Shown: piece after piece, positions 18,090-26,783 of the stretch
Numbering within the stretch: the first letter of the stretch is position 1
How the letters are laid out: each line of letters opens with the position of its first letter
NCBI GenBank assembly: GCA_964615375.1
Contig: CAZTOW010000003.1
Location: forward strand, 124,001-188,000
Origin: CAZKWG01 sp964615375
Lineage (GTDB): Bacteria > Myxococcota_A > UBA796 > CAZKWG01
Length of the DNA: 64,000 nt
Direction: 5' to 3'
Notes under the pieces: generated by a model
The model's input: the letters and a program-made list of their open reading frames with translations, nothing else
Database searches by the model: none
What the model was told of the DNA's origin: nothing
Position numbers and translations under genes: made by a program

Positions 18090-18929
18090 ATGCTGACGCC
18101 CCTCCTCTCCGCGCTCCTGCTCGCCCCGGTCGCCGAGGCCGCCTGCAACCCGCGCACCACCAGCCAGGAGGTCCGTGACGTCTCCGATCTCGCCCTTCGC
18201 GCCTACGCGAAGCAGGAGATGTCCGCCTGGCACCGCGCCGTCGCCGAGGGCACCCACCGGGTCACCTGCCTCGGCGAGCCCCTGCTGCCCGAGAGCGCCG
18301 CCCGCTGGTACACCGTGCTGGCCGTTCAGGGCTTCCTCGATCGCGCGCCCCTCGATCAGCTCACCGAGCGCTTCCAGATCGTGCGCGGGCTCGACCCGAC
18401 GATGGAGCTCGATCCGGCCGTCGCGCCCCCCGGCCACCCGCTGCGCGTCGCCTGGGACCAGGCCCTGGCCGGGCTCCCCTTCGGCGAGCGCCCGCTGGAG
18501 GGCCCCGTGCGCGGCGAGCTCTTCGTCGACGGGCTCATGCGCGACGCCCTGCCCGCGGGGCGCCCCTACATCGCCCAGCTCGTGACCCCCGAGGGCACCG
18601 CCCGCCGGACCTGGTTCGTCGAGGACAGCCAGGATCCCCCCGCCTGCCTCATCGGCCGCTGCCGCCTCGTCTGGTCCAACGGGCTCCTGCTCTCCTCCCT
18701 TGGGAGCGCCGCCCTGGCCGGCGGGCTCTGGATCGCCGCGGGCTCCTCCGTCCACGACTTCAACGTCCAGAGCGAGGACATCTTCCACAGCGACGGCCCG
18801 GCCACGGCCAGCGAGCGCGCCCGCTTCGAGGCCACCGTGCAGCGGGCCAACGCGCTCGGCGTCGCCGCGGAGGTCAGCACCGGCCTCGCGGTGGGGCTCG
18901 GCGTGCTGGGCGTGGCGGTGCGGTTTTGA
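18090..18929 (+). CDS. Signal-peptide protein with two C-terminal hydrophobic helices, kinase neighbour
   Basis: ATG 18090, 11 bases after the previous stop, gives 279 residues with a cleavable signal (LLSALLLAPVAEAAC). The middle holds helical sequence and a beta-rich stretch (GELFVDGLMRDALPAGRP) similar to PEGA-type domains. Two hydrophobic segments lie near the C-terminus (about 205-225 and 255-277). The gene ends inside the start of a Ser/Thr kinase gene (TTGA overlap). A similar protein at 35647-36477 also directly precedes a kinase, so the pairing is conserved and a sensing or membrane-partner role for the kinase is likely (inference). Confidence 0.85.
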   Translation: MLTPLLSALLLAPVAEAACNPRTTSQEVRDVSDLALRAYAKQEMSAWHRAVAEGTHRVTCLGEPLLPESAARWYTVLAVQGFLDRAPLDQLTERFQIVRGLDPTMELDPAVAPPGHPLRVAWDQALAGLPFGERPLEGPVRGELFVDGLMRDALPAGRPYIAQLVTPEGTARRTWFVEDSQDPPACLIGRCRLVWSNGLLLSSLGSAALAGGLWIAAGSSVHDFNVQSEDIFHSDGPATASERARFEATVQRANALGVAAEVSTGLAVGLGVLGVAVRF

Positions 18930-20524
18930 GCGGCCGGCGCTTCGTCGTGATCGGGCCGCTCGGTCGAGGCGGCTTCGGCACGATCTACAAGGCCCACTAC
19001 TACGGGGAGGGCGACTTCCAGAAGCTCGTGGCGCTCAAGATCCTCAACGCCGAGGTCTGCGGCGCGCCCGAGGTCGTGCAGCGCCTCCGCGACGAGGCCC
19101 GCATGCTCGGGCTGCTGCGCCACCGCGCCATCGTGACCGTGGACCGGCTCACGCAGCTCGCCGACCGCTGGGCGGTCATCATGGAGTACGTGGACGGCGT
19201 GGACCTGGGCGTGGTGGTGGCCCGCGGCCCCGTGCCCCTGGTCCCCGCGCTGGAGATCACGGCCGAGATCGCCAGCGCCCTGCATGCCGCCTGGACCACG
19301 CTGCACCCCGACGGCCACCCCATCCGCCTGCTGCACCGCGACATCAAGCCGTCCAACGTGCAGCTCACCGTCCACGGTGAGGTCAAGGTCCTGGACTTCG
19401 GCATCGCGCGGGCCGCCTTCGCCGAGCGCGAGGCCCACACCCACTCCAGCCTGGTCGGCACGCCGCTGTACATGGCGCCTGAGCGCATGGAGCTCAAAGA
19501 CGGCCCGGAGGCCGACATCTACGGGCTCGGCGCCGTGCTCTTCGAGCTGCTGACCGCCGACCGCCTCGGGCGCACCACCCCCCGACCCGAGCGCCACGCC
19601 GCCCTGCTGGGGAGCGCCGAGCGCCGCATGGCCGAGCTGGAGGTCCCCCCCGAGATCCGCGCCTTCGTCCTCACCATGCTGGCCTTCGAGCCCGCGGAGC
19701 GCCCCGACGCGGCGACCGTCGCCGAGCGCGCCACCCGCCTCGGCGCCGACCGCACCGGGCTCTGGCTCCGCCCCTGGGCCTCGCAGGTGGTCCCCGCGCT
19801 CATCGCCGCGCGCCCGCCCATGGGCACCGACGATCTGGTCGGGCGCGAGCTGGTGGAGCTCACCAACACCCAGCCCGTGCCCCCGCCCTCGCCCCCGGTC
19901 GCCCGCCGCCCCTGGCTGCTCGGCTCCGTCGCCACCGGGCTGGTGCTCACCACCCTCTGTGGCGGCGGCGCGTTCGCTCTGGCGCGGGCGATCCTCGGAG
20001 AGGAGGAGGTCGCGATCTCGCCGGAGCCTGCTCCTGCTCCCACGCCCGAGCCCGAGCCCGAGCCCGAGCCTGAGCCCGAGCCCGAGCCCGAGCCTGAGCC
20101 CGAGCCTGAGCCCACCCCTGCCCCCGCGCCCGAGCCGACCCCCGACCCCAAGCCCCCACGCCCCTCCCATGGCCACCAGGCGAAGACCGGCAGCCCGACC
20201 CCGACCCCGACCCCGACCCCCAAGCCCTCGGAGCCTGCGAAGGACCCCGAGGCCTCCCCCTCCACGCCGAGCGACGCGCAGAAGGCCGCCCAGCCCCAGG
20301 TCACCGTGATCGTCGACGGTGACCGGACACGCTCGATCGTGTTGAGCAAAGGGGGAGATCAGGTCCGGGTCCGCGGGACGACCCCGCTCGCGCCCGGGAT
20401 CTGGACCGTCAACCTGGACTGCGACATCTATGGCGCGAGCAGGCTGCCCGTGACGATCCCGGAGAGCCCCTCCGCCGTCACGCTCTCCTGCAACAGCCAG
20501 CTCTGCACGTGCATAATAAACTAG
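18926..20524 (+). CDS. Membrane-anchored Hanks-type Ser/Thr protein kinase with Glu-Pro repeat linker
   Basis: The start is TTG 18926, overlapping the upstream stop; no better start precedes the glycine loop, so 532 residues are predicted. Kinase motifs are PLGRGGFGTIY, K38 in VALK, HRDIKPSN (D139), DFG (D157) and YMAPE. A transmembrane helix follows at about 325-350. The outer part starts with a run of Glu-Pro dipeptides encoded by near-perfect hexamers at about 20043-20112, then a Pro/Thr-rich stretch and a terminal beta-rich domain ending in LSCNSQLCTC. The last residues (CIIN) come from an AT-rich site. It lies in the rightward sigma-54 operon. Confidence 0.95.
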   Translation: MSGRRFVVIGPLGRGGFGTIYKAHYYGEGDFQKLVALKILNAEVCGAPEVVQRLRDEARMLGLLRHRAIVTVDRLTQLADRWAVIMEYVDGVDLGVVVARGPVPLVPALEITAEIASALHAAWTTLHPDGHPIRLLHRDIKPSNVQLTVHGEVKVLDFGIARAAFAEREAHTHSSLVGTPLYMAPERMELKDGPEADIYGLGAVLFELLTADRLGRTTPRPERHAALLGSAERRMAELEVPPEIRAFVLTMLAFEPAERPDAATVAERATRLGADRTGLWLRPWASQVVPALIAARPPMGTDDLVGRELVELTNTQPVPPPSPPVARRPWLLGSVATGLVLTTLCGGGAFALARAILGEEEVAISPEPAPAPTPEPEPEPEPEPEPEPEPEPEPEPTPAPAPEPTPDPKPPRPSHGHQAKTGSPTPTPTPTPKPSEPAKDPEASPSTPSDAQKAAQPQVTVIVDGDRTRSIVLSKGGDQVRVRGTTPLAPGIWTVNLDCDIYGASRLPVTIPESPSAVTLSCNSQLCTCIIN

Positions 20525-20535
20525 TTAGTTTTATA
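20514..20535. repeat. AT-rich imperfect inverted repeat at a gene junction
   Basis: TAATAAACTA (20514-20523) and TAGTTTTATA (20526-20535) pair at eight of ten positions around two bases. The site contains the kinase stop codon TAG (20522-20524) and precedes the AAGGA ribosome-binding site of the next gene. Its core TAGTTT also occurs in the AT-rich sites at 2353-2379 and 26122-26143. Confidence 0.55.
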
Positions 20536-20547
20536 AAGGACCACCCC

Positions 20548-22281
20548 ATGCGCGCGATCCTGCCCCTGCTCTCCGCCCTCCTCCCCGGCTGCCTCCTGCT
20601 GCCCGAGCACGTCCAGGAGCAGGCCCTGGACCCGGACGGGGATGAGGTGTCCTGGTGGGAGGACTGCGACAGCTCTCGCCTCGACCTGGGAGCCCCGGCC
20701 TCGATCATGGTCTACACCGACGCGGACGGCGACGGCTACGGCGACCCCGACGCCGGCCACGCCTGGGAGGGCGCGCGCTGTCCTGAGCTGGGAGACCTCG
20801 TGGGCGAGGTGCTGAACGGCAACGACTGCGACGACAGCTCGGCCGAGGACTTCCCCAACGCGGCGGAGCGCTGCGACGGGCTGGACAACGACTGCGACGG
20901 CGCCCTCGACGAGGGCGGGACCTGCGCCCAGCGCGGCGAGACCACGCTGGACGTGGCCCTGGGGCGGGTCTACGGATCGGACACGGGGCTGCGGGCGGGG
21001 GCCGCGCTGCTGGGCGGCGAGGACATGGACGGCGACGGCGAGCCGGACCTGGTGGTCGGCGCGCCCGGTCGGGCGGACAGCGCGCGCGGCGGCGTCTACC
21101 TGCGCTTCGGGCCGCTCACCGGCCTCGACGCGGGCGAGGCCCTGGACACCCCGACGGGCGGAAGCTCCACGGACTCCCCGGACGCGCACGCCCTGGCCTG
21201 GACCTGGGGGGGCGAGGACCTCCCCTCCGTCCTGGCCGGCGCCCCCCTGGAGGAGTCTGGCCTCGGCGAGGCCTGGCTGCTCCACCCCGAGCGCGACGCG
21301 ACGCAGGTCGAGCAGCTCGCGCTGCGCGAGCGCCTGAGCGGGACCAGCGTGACGCCCTCGGCCCTCGGGCTCGCGGTGGCGGGCCTCGAGGTCGGGGACG
21401 GGTCCCTGCTGGCGCTGGGCGCGCCGGAGACCGATCCCGGGGACGAAGGCGGAGATCCGCTCGGCCCCGCGGGCGCGGTCTTCCTGCTGGACGCGGGCGC
21501 GGGCGATCCGACGCACGCCAGCACCCTGCTGGGCGACGCGGTGGGCGGCTACGCCGGGGCGGCCCTGGCGGGAGGGGACCTGGACGGGGACGGGCTCGCC
21601 GATCTGGCGGTCGGCGCTGCCCCGCTCGGCGCGCCCGGCGAGATCGTGCTGGCGCTGGGCGTCTCCGAGCTCTCGGGCGAGCTCCGCCTGGGCGACGTCG
21701 CCGACGCCCGCTGGATGGACGAGAGCGACGAGGGCGCCTGGGGCCTGGGGACGGTGCTGGCCCTGGCCCCCGACCTCACGGGAGACGGCTACGACGACCT
21801 GCTCGTCGGCGCCCCGGGCTACGCGACCAGCGGGGCCCGCGAGTACGGCATGGCCATGCTCCTGCGCGGGTCCAGCACGGTGTCGGCCAGCTTCTCCTCG
21901 GCCAGCGCCCGCTACGAGATCGAGGAGCCCTGGTCCAACCTGGGCGCCAGCGTCGCGACGATCGGGGACGTGGACGGCGACGAGGTGCCCGATCTCGGCC
22001 TCGGCGCGCCCGGCGACGACAGCCTCGCCCCCAACGCGGGCGCCGCCTGGATCGTCTACGGCCCCATCGGCATGGAGGGGGAGACGCAGCGCCTCTCCGA
22101 CGAGGACTGCCCGGCGCTCGCGGTGCTGGGCACGGAGAACCTGAGCCGGCTCGGCTCGGCCCTGGCGCCGCTCGGGCCCACGGCCGACGGCAAGGGCGAC
22201 ACCCTGCTGATCGCCGCGCCGGAGGCCAACACCGGCGAGGCGGAGGCCGCGGGCGAGGTCTGGCTCTTCGCGATGCCCTGA
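20548..22281 (+). CDS. MopE/FG-GAP repeat lipoprotein
   Basis: ATG 20548 is preceded by AAGGA at 20536-20540, an ideal spacing, giving 577 residues. The signal ends in LLPGC. One to two MopE units occupy residues about 55-135 (DCDDSSAEDFPNAAERCDG) and FG-GAP repeats fill the rest (DMDGDGEPDLVVGAPG, GDLDGDGLADLAVG). It follows the kinase gene by 23 bases and is the last gene of the rightward run. The kinase-then-MopE/FG-GAP order is repeated at 36484-40402, supporting a functional link between the kinase and this surface protein. Confidence 0.9.
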   Translation: MRAILPLLSALLPGCLLLPEHVQEQALDPDGDEVSWWEDCDSSRLDLGAPASIMVYTDADGDGYGDPDAGHAWEGARCPELGDLVGEVLNGNDCDDSSAEDFPNAAERCDGLDNDCDGALDEGGTCAQRGETTLDVALGRVYGSDTGLRAGAALLGGEDMDGDGEPDLVVGAPGRADSARGGVYLRFGPLTGLDAGEALDTPTGGSSTDSPDAHALAWTWGGEDLPSVLAGAPLEESGLGEAWLLHPERDATQVEQLALRERLSGTSVTPSALGLAVAGLEVGDGSLLALGAPETDPGDEGGDPLGPAGAVFLLDAGAGDPTHASTLLGDAVGGYAGAALAGGDLDGDGLADLAVGAAPLGAPGEIVLALGVSELSGELRLGDVADARWMDESDEGAWGLGTVLALAPDLTGDGYDDLLVGAPGYATSGAREYGMAMLLRGSSTVSASFSSASARYEIEEPWSNLGASVATIGDVDGDEVPDLGLGAPGDDSLAPNAGAAWIVYGPIGMEGETQRLSDEDCPALAVLGTENLSRLGSALAPLGPTADGKGDTLLIAAPEANTGEAEAAGEVWLFAMP

Positions 22282-22295
22282 GCGGATGCCTCTGA

Positions 22296-23174
22296 TCAGC
22301 CCCCGAGGGCCCGCAGATCCACCCGCCCCGCGTGGACCGGGGGGCACCAGTAGAGCCCGCCCGTCACCGGGCGCGTGAGCTGGTAGAGCGCGTCCACCAC
22401 GCCGTCGGCGAGCCCCACCATGCGGCGTCCGTGGGCGACGAAGGTGTCCGGGTCGCGGCTGTAGGCCAGGAAGACGAGCCCGGCCTGGTCCACCGAGCCC
22501 CAGGGCATGCTGCGTCGCAGCAAAAACCCGACCTCCTCCTGGGCCGTGCGCTTGACGTGCGCGCTCTCCGGGGCGTCCTCCATCTCCTCGTTGTCCGAGA
22601 CGCGCCGGCCGATCATCTGGTCGCGGGCCGCCTGGCTCATGCGGGCCAGCGCGTCCAGATCGTGGATCCAGCGCTGGGTGGAGGCGAAGCTCCCGCCGGC
22701 CAGCCCGGGGGCGCCGTCCACCAGCGCCGCCTCCACCGCCGCCTCCCCCTCGGGGTTGGCCGTCCCGTCGAGAAAACCCGACAGGTCGCGGCCCTCGGCG
22801 TACTGGTAGGCGGAGACGCTGTCGTCCACGGCGAAGCCGCTCCCCAGCAGGCCGAGCAGGCGGCGGGCCTCGTGGAGGAGCTGCCCCGGGTCCTGGCCGT
22901 AGAGCGCCAGCCAGAGCGCGCCCTGCGTGGCGGGCCAGCTCACCCCCCGCCCGGCCAGGGGCAGGAAGCCGCGGAGCCCCGGGATCTCGGCGCCCAGGGC
23001 CGCCACCAGCGGCTGACCGAGCCCCAGCACGCTCGTGTCCAGGTCCAGCCCGTCGCGGAGGCGCAGCACGGCCGGGAGCGGATCCTCGGCGCTGTCCTGG
23101 CGGAGCGTGAGGAAGAGGGCCGGGGAGCTCGGCAGGGCGAGCACGCGGGGCTGGGCGAGCGCGGACAGGGGCAT
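22296..23174 (-). CDS. Dyp-type heme peroxidase
   Basis: The 292-residue protein carries the family signature GFLDGTANP (133-141, with distal Asp136) and the proximal heme His in SAHVKR (H206), followed by an Arg-rich stretch (FLLRRSMPWG) that lines the heme pocket. Length matches bacterial Dyp-type peroxidases, which oxidise dyes and phenolics with hydrogen peroxide. There is no signal peptide or Tat motif, so it is predicted to be cytoplasmic or encapsulated, but no encapsulin gene is nearby. It converges with the MopE lipoprotein gene and is followed upstream by a secreted unknown on the same strand. Confidence 0.93.
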   Translation of the reverse strand: MPLSALAQPRVLALPSSPALFLTLRQDSAEDPLPAVLRLRDGLDLDTSVLGLGQPLVAALGAEIPGLRGFLPLAGRGVSWPATQGALWLALYGQDPGQLLHEARRLLGLLGSGFAVDDSVSAYQYAEGRDLSGFLDGTANPEGEAAVEAALVDGAPGLAGGSFASTQRWIHDLDALARMSQAARDQMIGRRVSDNEEMEDAPESAHVKRTAQEEVGFLLRRSMPWGSVDQAGLVFLAYSRDPDTFVAHGRRMVGLADGVVDALYQLTRPVTGGLYWCPPVHAGRVDLRALGG

Positions 23175-23202
23175 GGCGAGACCTCCCTCGTTGTCCGCGG
23201 GT

Positions 23203-24129
23203 CTAAGGGCCGGCGGCGGAGGTGTCCAGGGCCGCGCAGGCCCCAGGGCGCTCGCCCGCGGCCAGCGGCCGGCTCTCGGCCACCGAGACGGCCTCGCCCG
23301 CGCCGAGGCGCCGAAGCGTGCCCGCGCCCGCGTAGGGCCAGCGCGAGCCCTCCAGCGCGGCCTCCCCCGTCGGCGTGACCGTGCTGGTCAGGGTCCAGCT
23401 CCGCGCCACCATCGCCCCCTCCGCCAGGTCCAGGGTCGCGCTCCCCTCCAGCGTCATGTTCAGCGAGAGCGCGGCCGGCGCCCCGCGCCGCCCCTCCACC
23501 GGCAGCGCCTCGGCCTGCAGCACGCCGATCCCCCGCGAGTGGATCTCCCAGCGCGCCCCGTCCTCGCTGGGGGTCGCCTCGCTCTGGAGCCGCGAGGCCC
23601 CGCCGCTGCGCGCCCGCGGCAGGTAGCTGAGCAGGCCGGGCGAGGGCTGCCCCCAGCGCGTCTCCGGGCCCGAGGGCAGGGCGAGCTCCAGGCCCAGGAG
23701 CCCGCGCTCCAGGAGCATCAGGCCCAGGGCCGAGCTCGCGCGGTCGCGGCGATCCAGGCCGCTCAGGGTGGCCGGGCGCTGGCGCCCGTCCCGATAGACC
23801 TCCTGCACCAGCATCACCCCGGTCAGGGTGCTGTCCAGGGTCACGAGCGCCTCGGCCAGCCCGGCCTCCTCCCCCGGCCGCGCCTCCGCCTGGAGGCCCA
23901 GCCCGCGCACCGTGCAGACCAGGGTCCAGCCCGCGGGCTCGCTCAGGGCCGGCTCGCAGCTCAGCACGCTCTCGACGCGCACGAGGTCGGCCCGCGCCCC
24001 GCCGACCAGCACGAGCGGCTCGGGGAGGGCGAGGCAGGTGTCGGTGATATAGGTATTTGACTTACCTATATCCCAGCGCCACTGGGGCGCCGCGGCGAGG
24101 GCGGTCGCGGCGAGGAGGGCGGGGAGCAT
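23203..24129 (-). CDS. Secreted protein of unknown function
   Basis: ATG 24129 is chosen because it begins directly with a signal peptide (MLPALLAATALAAAPQW), giving 308 residues. The rest is rich in Leu, Ala, Gly and Arg with predicted beta strands; two Cys pairs are visible (near DTCLALP and LVCTV). Residues about 20-28 (DIGKSNTYI) are encoded by an AT-rich perfect palindrome at 24046-24072 that contrasts with the GC-rich rest. It is divergent from the FG-GAP/MYXO-CTERM gene and lies just upstream of the Dyp-type peroxidase gene on the same strand. No family was recognised. Confidence 0.75.
   Translation of the reverse strand: MLPALLAATALAAAPQWRWDIGKSNTYITDTCLALPEPLVLVGGARADLVRVESVLSCEPALSEPAGWTLVCTVRGLGLQAEARPGEEAGLAEALVTLDSTLTGVMLVQEVYRDGRQRPATLSGLDRRDRASSALGLMLLERGLLGLELALPSGPETRWGQPSPGLLSYLPRARSGGASRLQSEATPSEDGARWEIHSRGIGVLQAEALPVEGRRGAPAALSLNMTLEGSATLDLAEGAMVARSWTLTSTVTPTGEAALEGSRWPYAGAGTLRRLGAGEAVSVAESRPLAAGERPGACAALDTSAAGP
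24046..24072. repeat. AT-rich 27-base perfect palindrome inside a coding sequence
   Basis: GATATAGGTA (24046-24055) and TACCTATATC (24063-24072) are perfect inverted copies around a 7-base loop, TTTGACT. Total length, arm length and loop length equal those of the palindrome at 2353-2379 although the sequences differ. It lies about 60 bases into the secreted-protein gene, just after the signal peptide codons. Confidence 0.8.
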
Positions 24130-24131
24130 CC

Positions 24132-24177
24132 TCTGTGTCCTATCCGATCTCGACGGGGCGCGCCTCAGCGACACAGA
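24132..24177. promoter_or_regulatory. Spaced inverted repeat in a divergent promoter region
   Basis: TCTGTGTC (24132-24139) and GACACAGA (24170-24177) are perfect inverted copies 30 bases apart, between the divergent starts at 24129 and 24227. A related TGTGTCTC occurs at about 24197. This could be a pair of regulator half-sites, but eight-base arms at this spacing can also arise by chance. Confidence 0.3.
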
Positions 24178-24226
24178 CGACGATCCCTGAGGCTACAGTT
24201 GTGTCTCATCGCCCCGGGGGGTCCCC

Positions 24227-26137
24227 ATGCTCGCGCTCCTCACGCTCCTCGCGCTCCCTGTCGCCTTCGCCGCGCCGCCCGCGCCGCCGACCTACGAGGA
24301 TCCCGCGCTCTCGCTCACCGGCGACGCCGCCGGGGACTCCTTCGGCGAGGCGCTGCGCGGGGCCGGGGACATCGACGGCGACGGCCACGCCGACGTGATC
24401 ATCGGGGCCCCCGCCTTCCCCAGCGGGACGGGCTACGCGCGCGTGCTGGTCGGCTCCGACGACGGTCTGGACACCAGCGCCTGGACCGATCTCAGCGACG
24501 GGACGTCCAGCACCAGCTTCGGCGCGGCCGTGGACGGGGCGGGGGATGTCGATGGCGACGGCTACGACGACGTGGTGGTGGGCGCGCCCTACAGCTCGCG
24601 GGCGGAGAGCTTCAGCGGGACGGTCTACCTCTTCCACGGCGGCCCCGACGGGCTGGACACCGCCCCCGGCGCGTTCGCCAACGGGGCGGCGGCCTACGAT
24701 CAGCTCGGGACCGCGGTGGCTGGGGCGGGGGACATCGACGGCGACGGCTACGACGACGTCGTGGCGGGGGCCGTCGGGCGCACCACCTACACGGGGGTGG
24801 TGGGCCTGTACTACGGCGGCGCGGACGGCCTGGACGTGGCGGGCGCCTCCGAGATCAGCGGGGCGAGCGCTATCACCGCCTACTTCGGCGGCGCGGTGGA
24901 CGGCGCGGGCGACGTCGACGGCGACGGCTTCGACGATCTGATCGTGGGCGCGCTGAACGGCGCGAGCGCGGCGGGCGAGGCCTACCTCTTCCTGGGGAGC
25001 GCGGACGGGCTCGAGGCCCCCGAGGCGAGCTACCTCGTCGGCACCGCCTCAGGGGGCTCCTTCGGCTACAGCGTCTGCGGGGCCGGCGACCTGAACGCGG
25101 ACGGCTACGGTGACGTCGTGGTCGGCGCGCCCATGCTCGGGGCGAGCTCGGGGAGCATCCACGTCTACCTGGGGAGCGCCGACGGCATCCCCGAGGACGA
25201 GTACGACGTCGTCAGCGAGCCCACCGCGAGCGCCTACCTGGGCTGGAGCCTCGGCTGCGGCGAGGACCTGAACGTGGACGGCTACGACGACCTGGCGGTG
25301 AGCGCGCACGGGGTCGGGACGGGCACGGTCCGCGTCATCCTGGGCTCCAGCGACGGCCTGGCCTCGGAGGCCGATCAGTCCCTGGTGGGGGAGGACACGG
25401 ACGATCGCCTGGGGTACGCGGTGGCCTCCGTGGGCGACGTGGACGCCAACGGGTGGCCGGACCTCCTGCTCGGGACCCCGTACAACGCCTCGTACATGGG
25501 CGCCGCCCGCCTGTACCTGGGCGCGCCCGAGGACGACGACGACGACGGCTTCAGCTCCTCGGAGGACTGCGACGACCAGGACGCCAGCGTCTACCCGGGC
25601 GCTACGGAGGTGGATGGCGACGGCGTCGATCAGGACTGCGACGGGCAGGAGCGCTGCTGGCCGGACGCCGACGGGGACGGCGCGCGCGCGTCCGAGCCCC
25701 TGGTCTCCCTGGACGCGGACTGCGAGGACGCGGGCGAGGCGGGCTCGGAGGCGCCCGAGGACTGCGACGACGACGATCCCCGCGCCGTGCCCGGCGCCGA
25801 GGAGAGCTGCGACGGCGTGGACAACGACTGCGACGGGCTGGTCCCCGAGGACGAGCTGGACGCCGACGCCGACGGTCTGTCCACCTGCGACGGGGACTGT
25901 GATGACGGGGACGGCGGCGTCTCGCCGCTGGCCGAGGAGATCGCCGGGGACGGCGTCGACCAGGACTGCAACGGGCTCGACGAGCGCGCCCCGGCGGGCG
26001 AGGGCGAGGGTGAGGGTGAGACCGGCGAGCTCAAGGACGGCGGCTGCGGCTGCGCCTCCGGGGGCGCGGGCGGCGCGCTCGCCGGGGTGGGCGCGGCCCT
26101 TGCGCTCACGCTGCGGCGAAGAAACAAATATATCTAG
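24227..26137 (+). CDS. FG-GAP/MopE surface protein with MYXO-CTERM-like anchor
   Basis: ATG 24227 gives 636 residues. A signal peptide (LALLTLLALPVAFAAPP) is followed by about seven FG-GAP repeats (GDIDGDGHADVIIGAPAF, GDVDGDGYDDVVVGAPY) to residue 435, then MopE-type units (DCDDQDASVYPGATEVDG) to about 600. The C-terminus is a Gly/Cys motif (GGCGCASGG), a hydrophobic helix and Arg residues (LTLRRRNKYI), matching the layout of MYXO-CTERM sorting tails, which are processed and anchored at the myxobacterial surface. Domain order is the reverse of the lipoproteins here. The unusual extra residues after the Arg cluster and the stop codon come from an AT-rich site. Confidence 0.92.
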   Translation: MLALLTLLALPVAFAAPPAPPTYEDPALSLTGDAAGDSFGEALRGAGDIDGDGHADVIIGAPAFPSGTGYARVLVGSDDGLDTSAWTDLSDGTSSTSFGAAVDGAGDVDGDGYDDVVVGAPYSSRAESFSGTVYLFHGGPDGLDTAPGAFANGAAAYDQLGTAVAGAGDIDGDGYDDVVAGAVGRTTYTGVVGLYYGGADGLDVAGASEISGASAITAYFGGAVDGAGDVDGDGFDDLIVGALNGASAAGEAYLFLGSADGLEAPEASYLVGTASGGSFGYSVCGAGDLNADGYGDVVVGAPMLGASSGSIHVYLGSADGIPEDEYDVVSEPTASAYLGWSLGCGEDLNVDGYDDLAVSAHGVGTGTVRVILGSSDGLASEADQSLVGEDTDDRLGYAVASVGDVDANGWPDLLLGTPYNASYMGAARLYLGAPEDDDDDGFSSSEDCDDQDASVYPGATEVDGDGVDQDCDGQERCWPDADGDGARASEPLVSLDADCEDAGEAGSEAPEDCDDDDPRAVPGAEESCDGVDNDCDGLVPEDELDADADGLSTCDGDCDDGDGGVSPLAEEIAGDGVDQDCNGLDERAPAGEGEGEGETGELKDGGCGCASGGAGGALAGVGAALALTLRRRNKYI

Positions 26138-26143
26138 TTTATA
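26122..26143. repeat. AT-rich site at a convergent gene junction
   Basis: About 22 bases, nearly all A or T, contain the TAG stop of the FG-GAP gene (26135-26137) and end four bases before the stop of the convergent gene. CTAGTTT at 26134-26140 is the reverse complement of AAACTAG in the AT-rich site at 20518-20524. No good hairpin forms, so it resembles but does not copy the palindromes at 2353 and 24046. Confidence 0.45.
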
Positions 26144-26146
26144 GAC

Positions 26147-26764
26147 TCAGCCGCCGCCGATGATCACCTTCGTCGGCGCCGGCTGACCCGTGGAGCTGGG
26201 GGCGGCCGGCTGTCCGGCGGCCTCGCGCAGGGCGGCCTCGAAGGCGCCCATGCGCAGCTCCATGTTGGGGCCGAGATCCGTGCAGCGGTCGAAGTCGTGG
26301 ATGGTGACGAAGCTCTCCGGCGGCTCGCGGAAGGGCACCGTGTTGGTGGCCAGGGTCATGGCGCCGGCCATGGTGATGAGGCGCTGCTCCGACGGGCCCG
26401 GCTTGCTGACCGTGGCGACCACGGCGCAGCCGCTCTCCTTGTGCATGAGGACCGCGCCCACGGAGACGGCGGTGCAGCCCTTCTGGGGGCAGACCCGCTC
26501 GGGCTCAGGGCGCACGTCCACCGGCATGCCGGGGAGGGCGCGGGCGATGGCGGCGCGGAGCTGGCTCTGGATGAAGGCCCCGTCCTGCCTGGTCTGCGGG
26601 TCCTCGCTCTTGGGGATCACGCGGGGCCACAGCACGACCACGCCCCCCTCCACCCCCGCCGAGCGGCTGATCTCGGGGGGCAGCTTCGTCGGGTCGCTCC
26701 CGCCCGCGTAGGCCGCGGAGAGCCCGAGCAGCAGGACAACGGTGAGCAGCAGCGAACGCCTCAT
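26147..26764 (-). CDS. Secreted protein of unknown function
   Basis: The 205-residue protein has a clear signal peptide (MRRSLLLTVVLLLGLSAAYAG). The mature part is about 185 residues, with a mixed alpha/beta pattern and four Cys (CPQKGC, SGCAVV, FDRC) that could form disulfides. It contains VEGGVVVLWPRVIP near the mature N-terminus and finishes with a Pro/Ala/Ser stretch and IIGGG. It lies 19 bases downstream of uvrB on the same strand but has no evident relation to DNA repair. No family was recognised. Confidence 0.78.
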   Translation of the reverse strand: MRRSLLLTVVLLLGLSAAYAGGSDPTKLPPEISRSAGVEGGVVVLWPRVIPKSEDPQTRQDGAFIQSQLRAAIARALPGMPVDVRPEPERVCPQKGCTAVSVGAVLMHKESGCAVVATVSKPGPSEQRLITMAGAMTLATNTVPFREPPESFVTIHDFDRCTDLGPNMELRMGAFEAALREAAGQPAAPSSTGQPAPTKVIIGGG

Positions 26765-26783
26765 GGTGCCTCCCGTCCGTATC

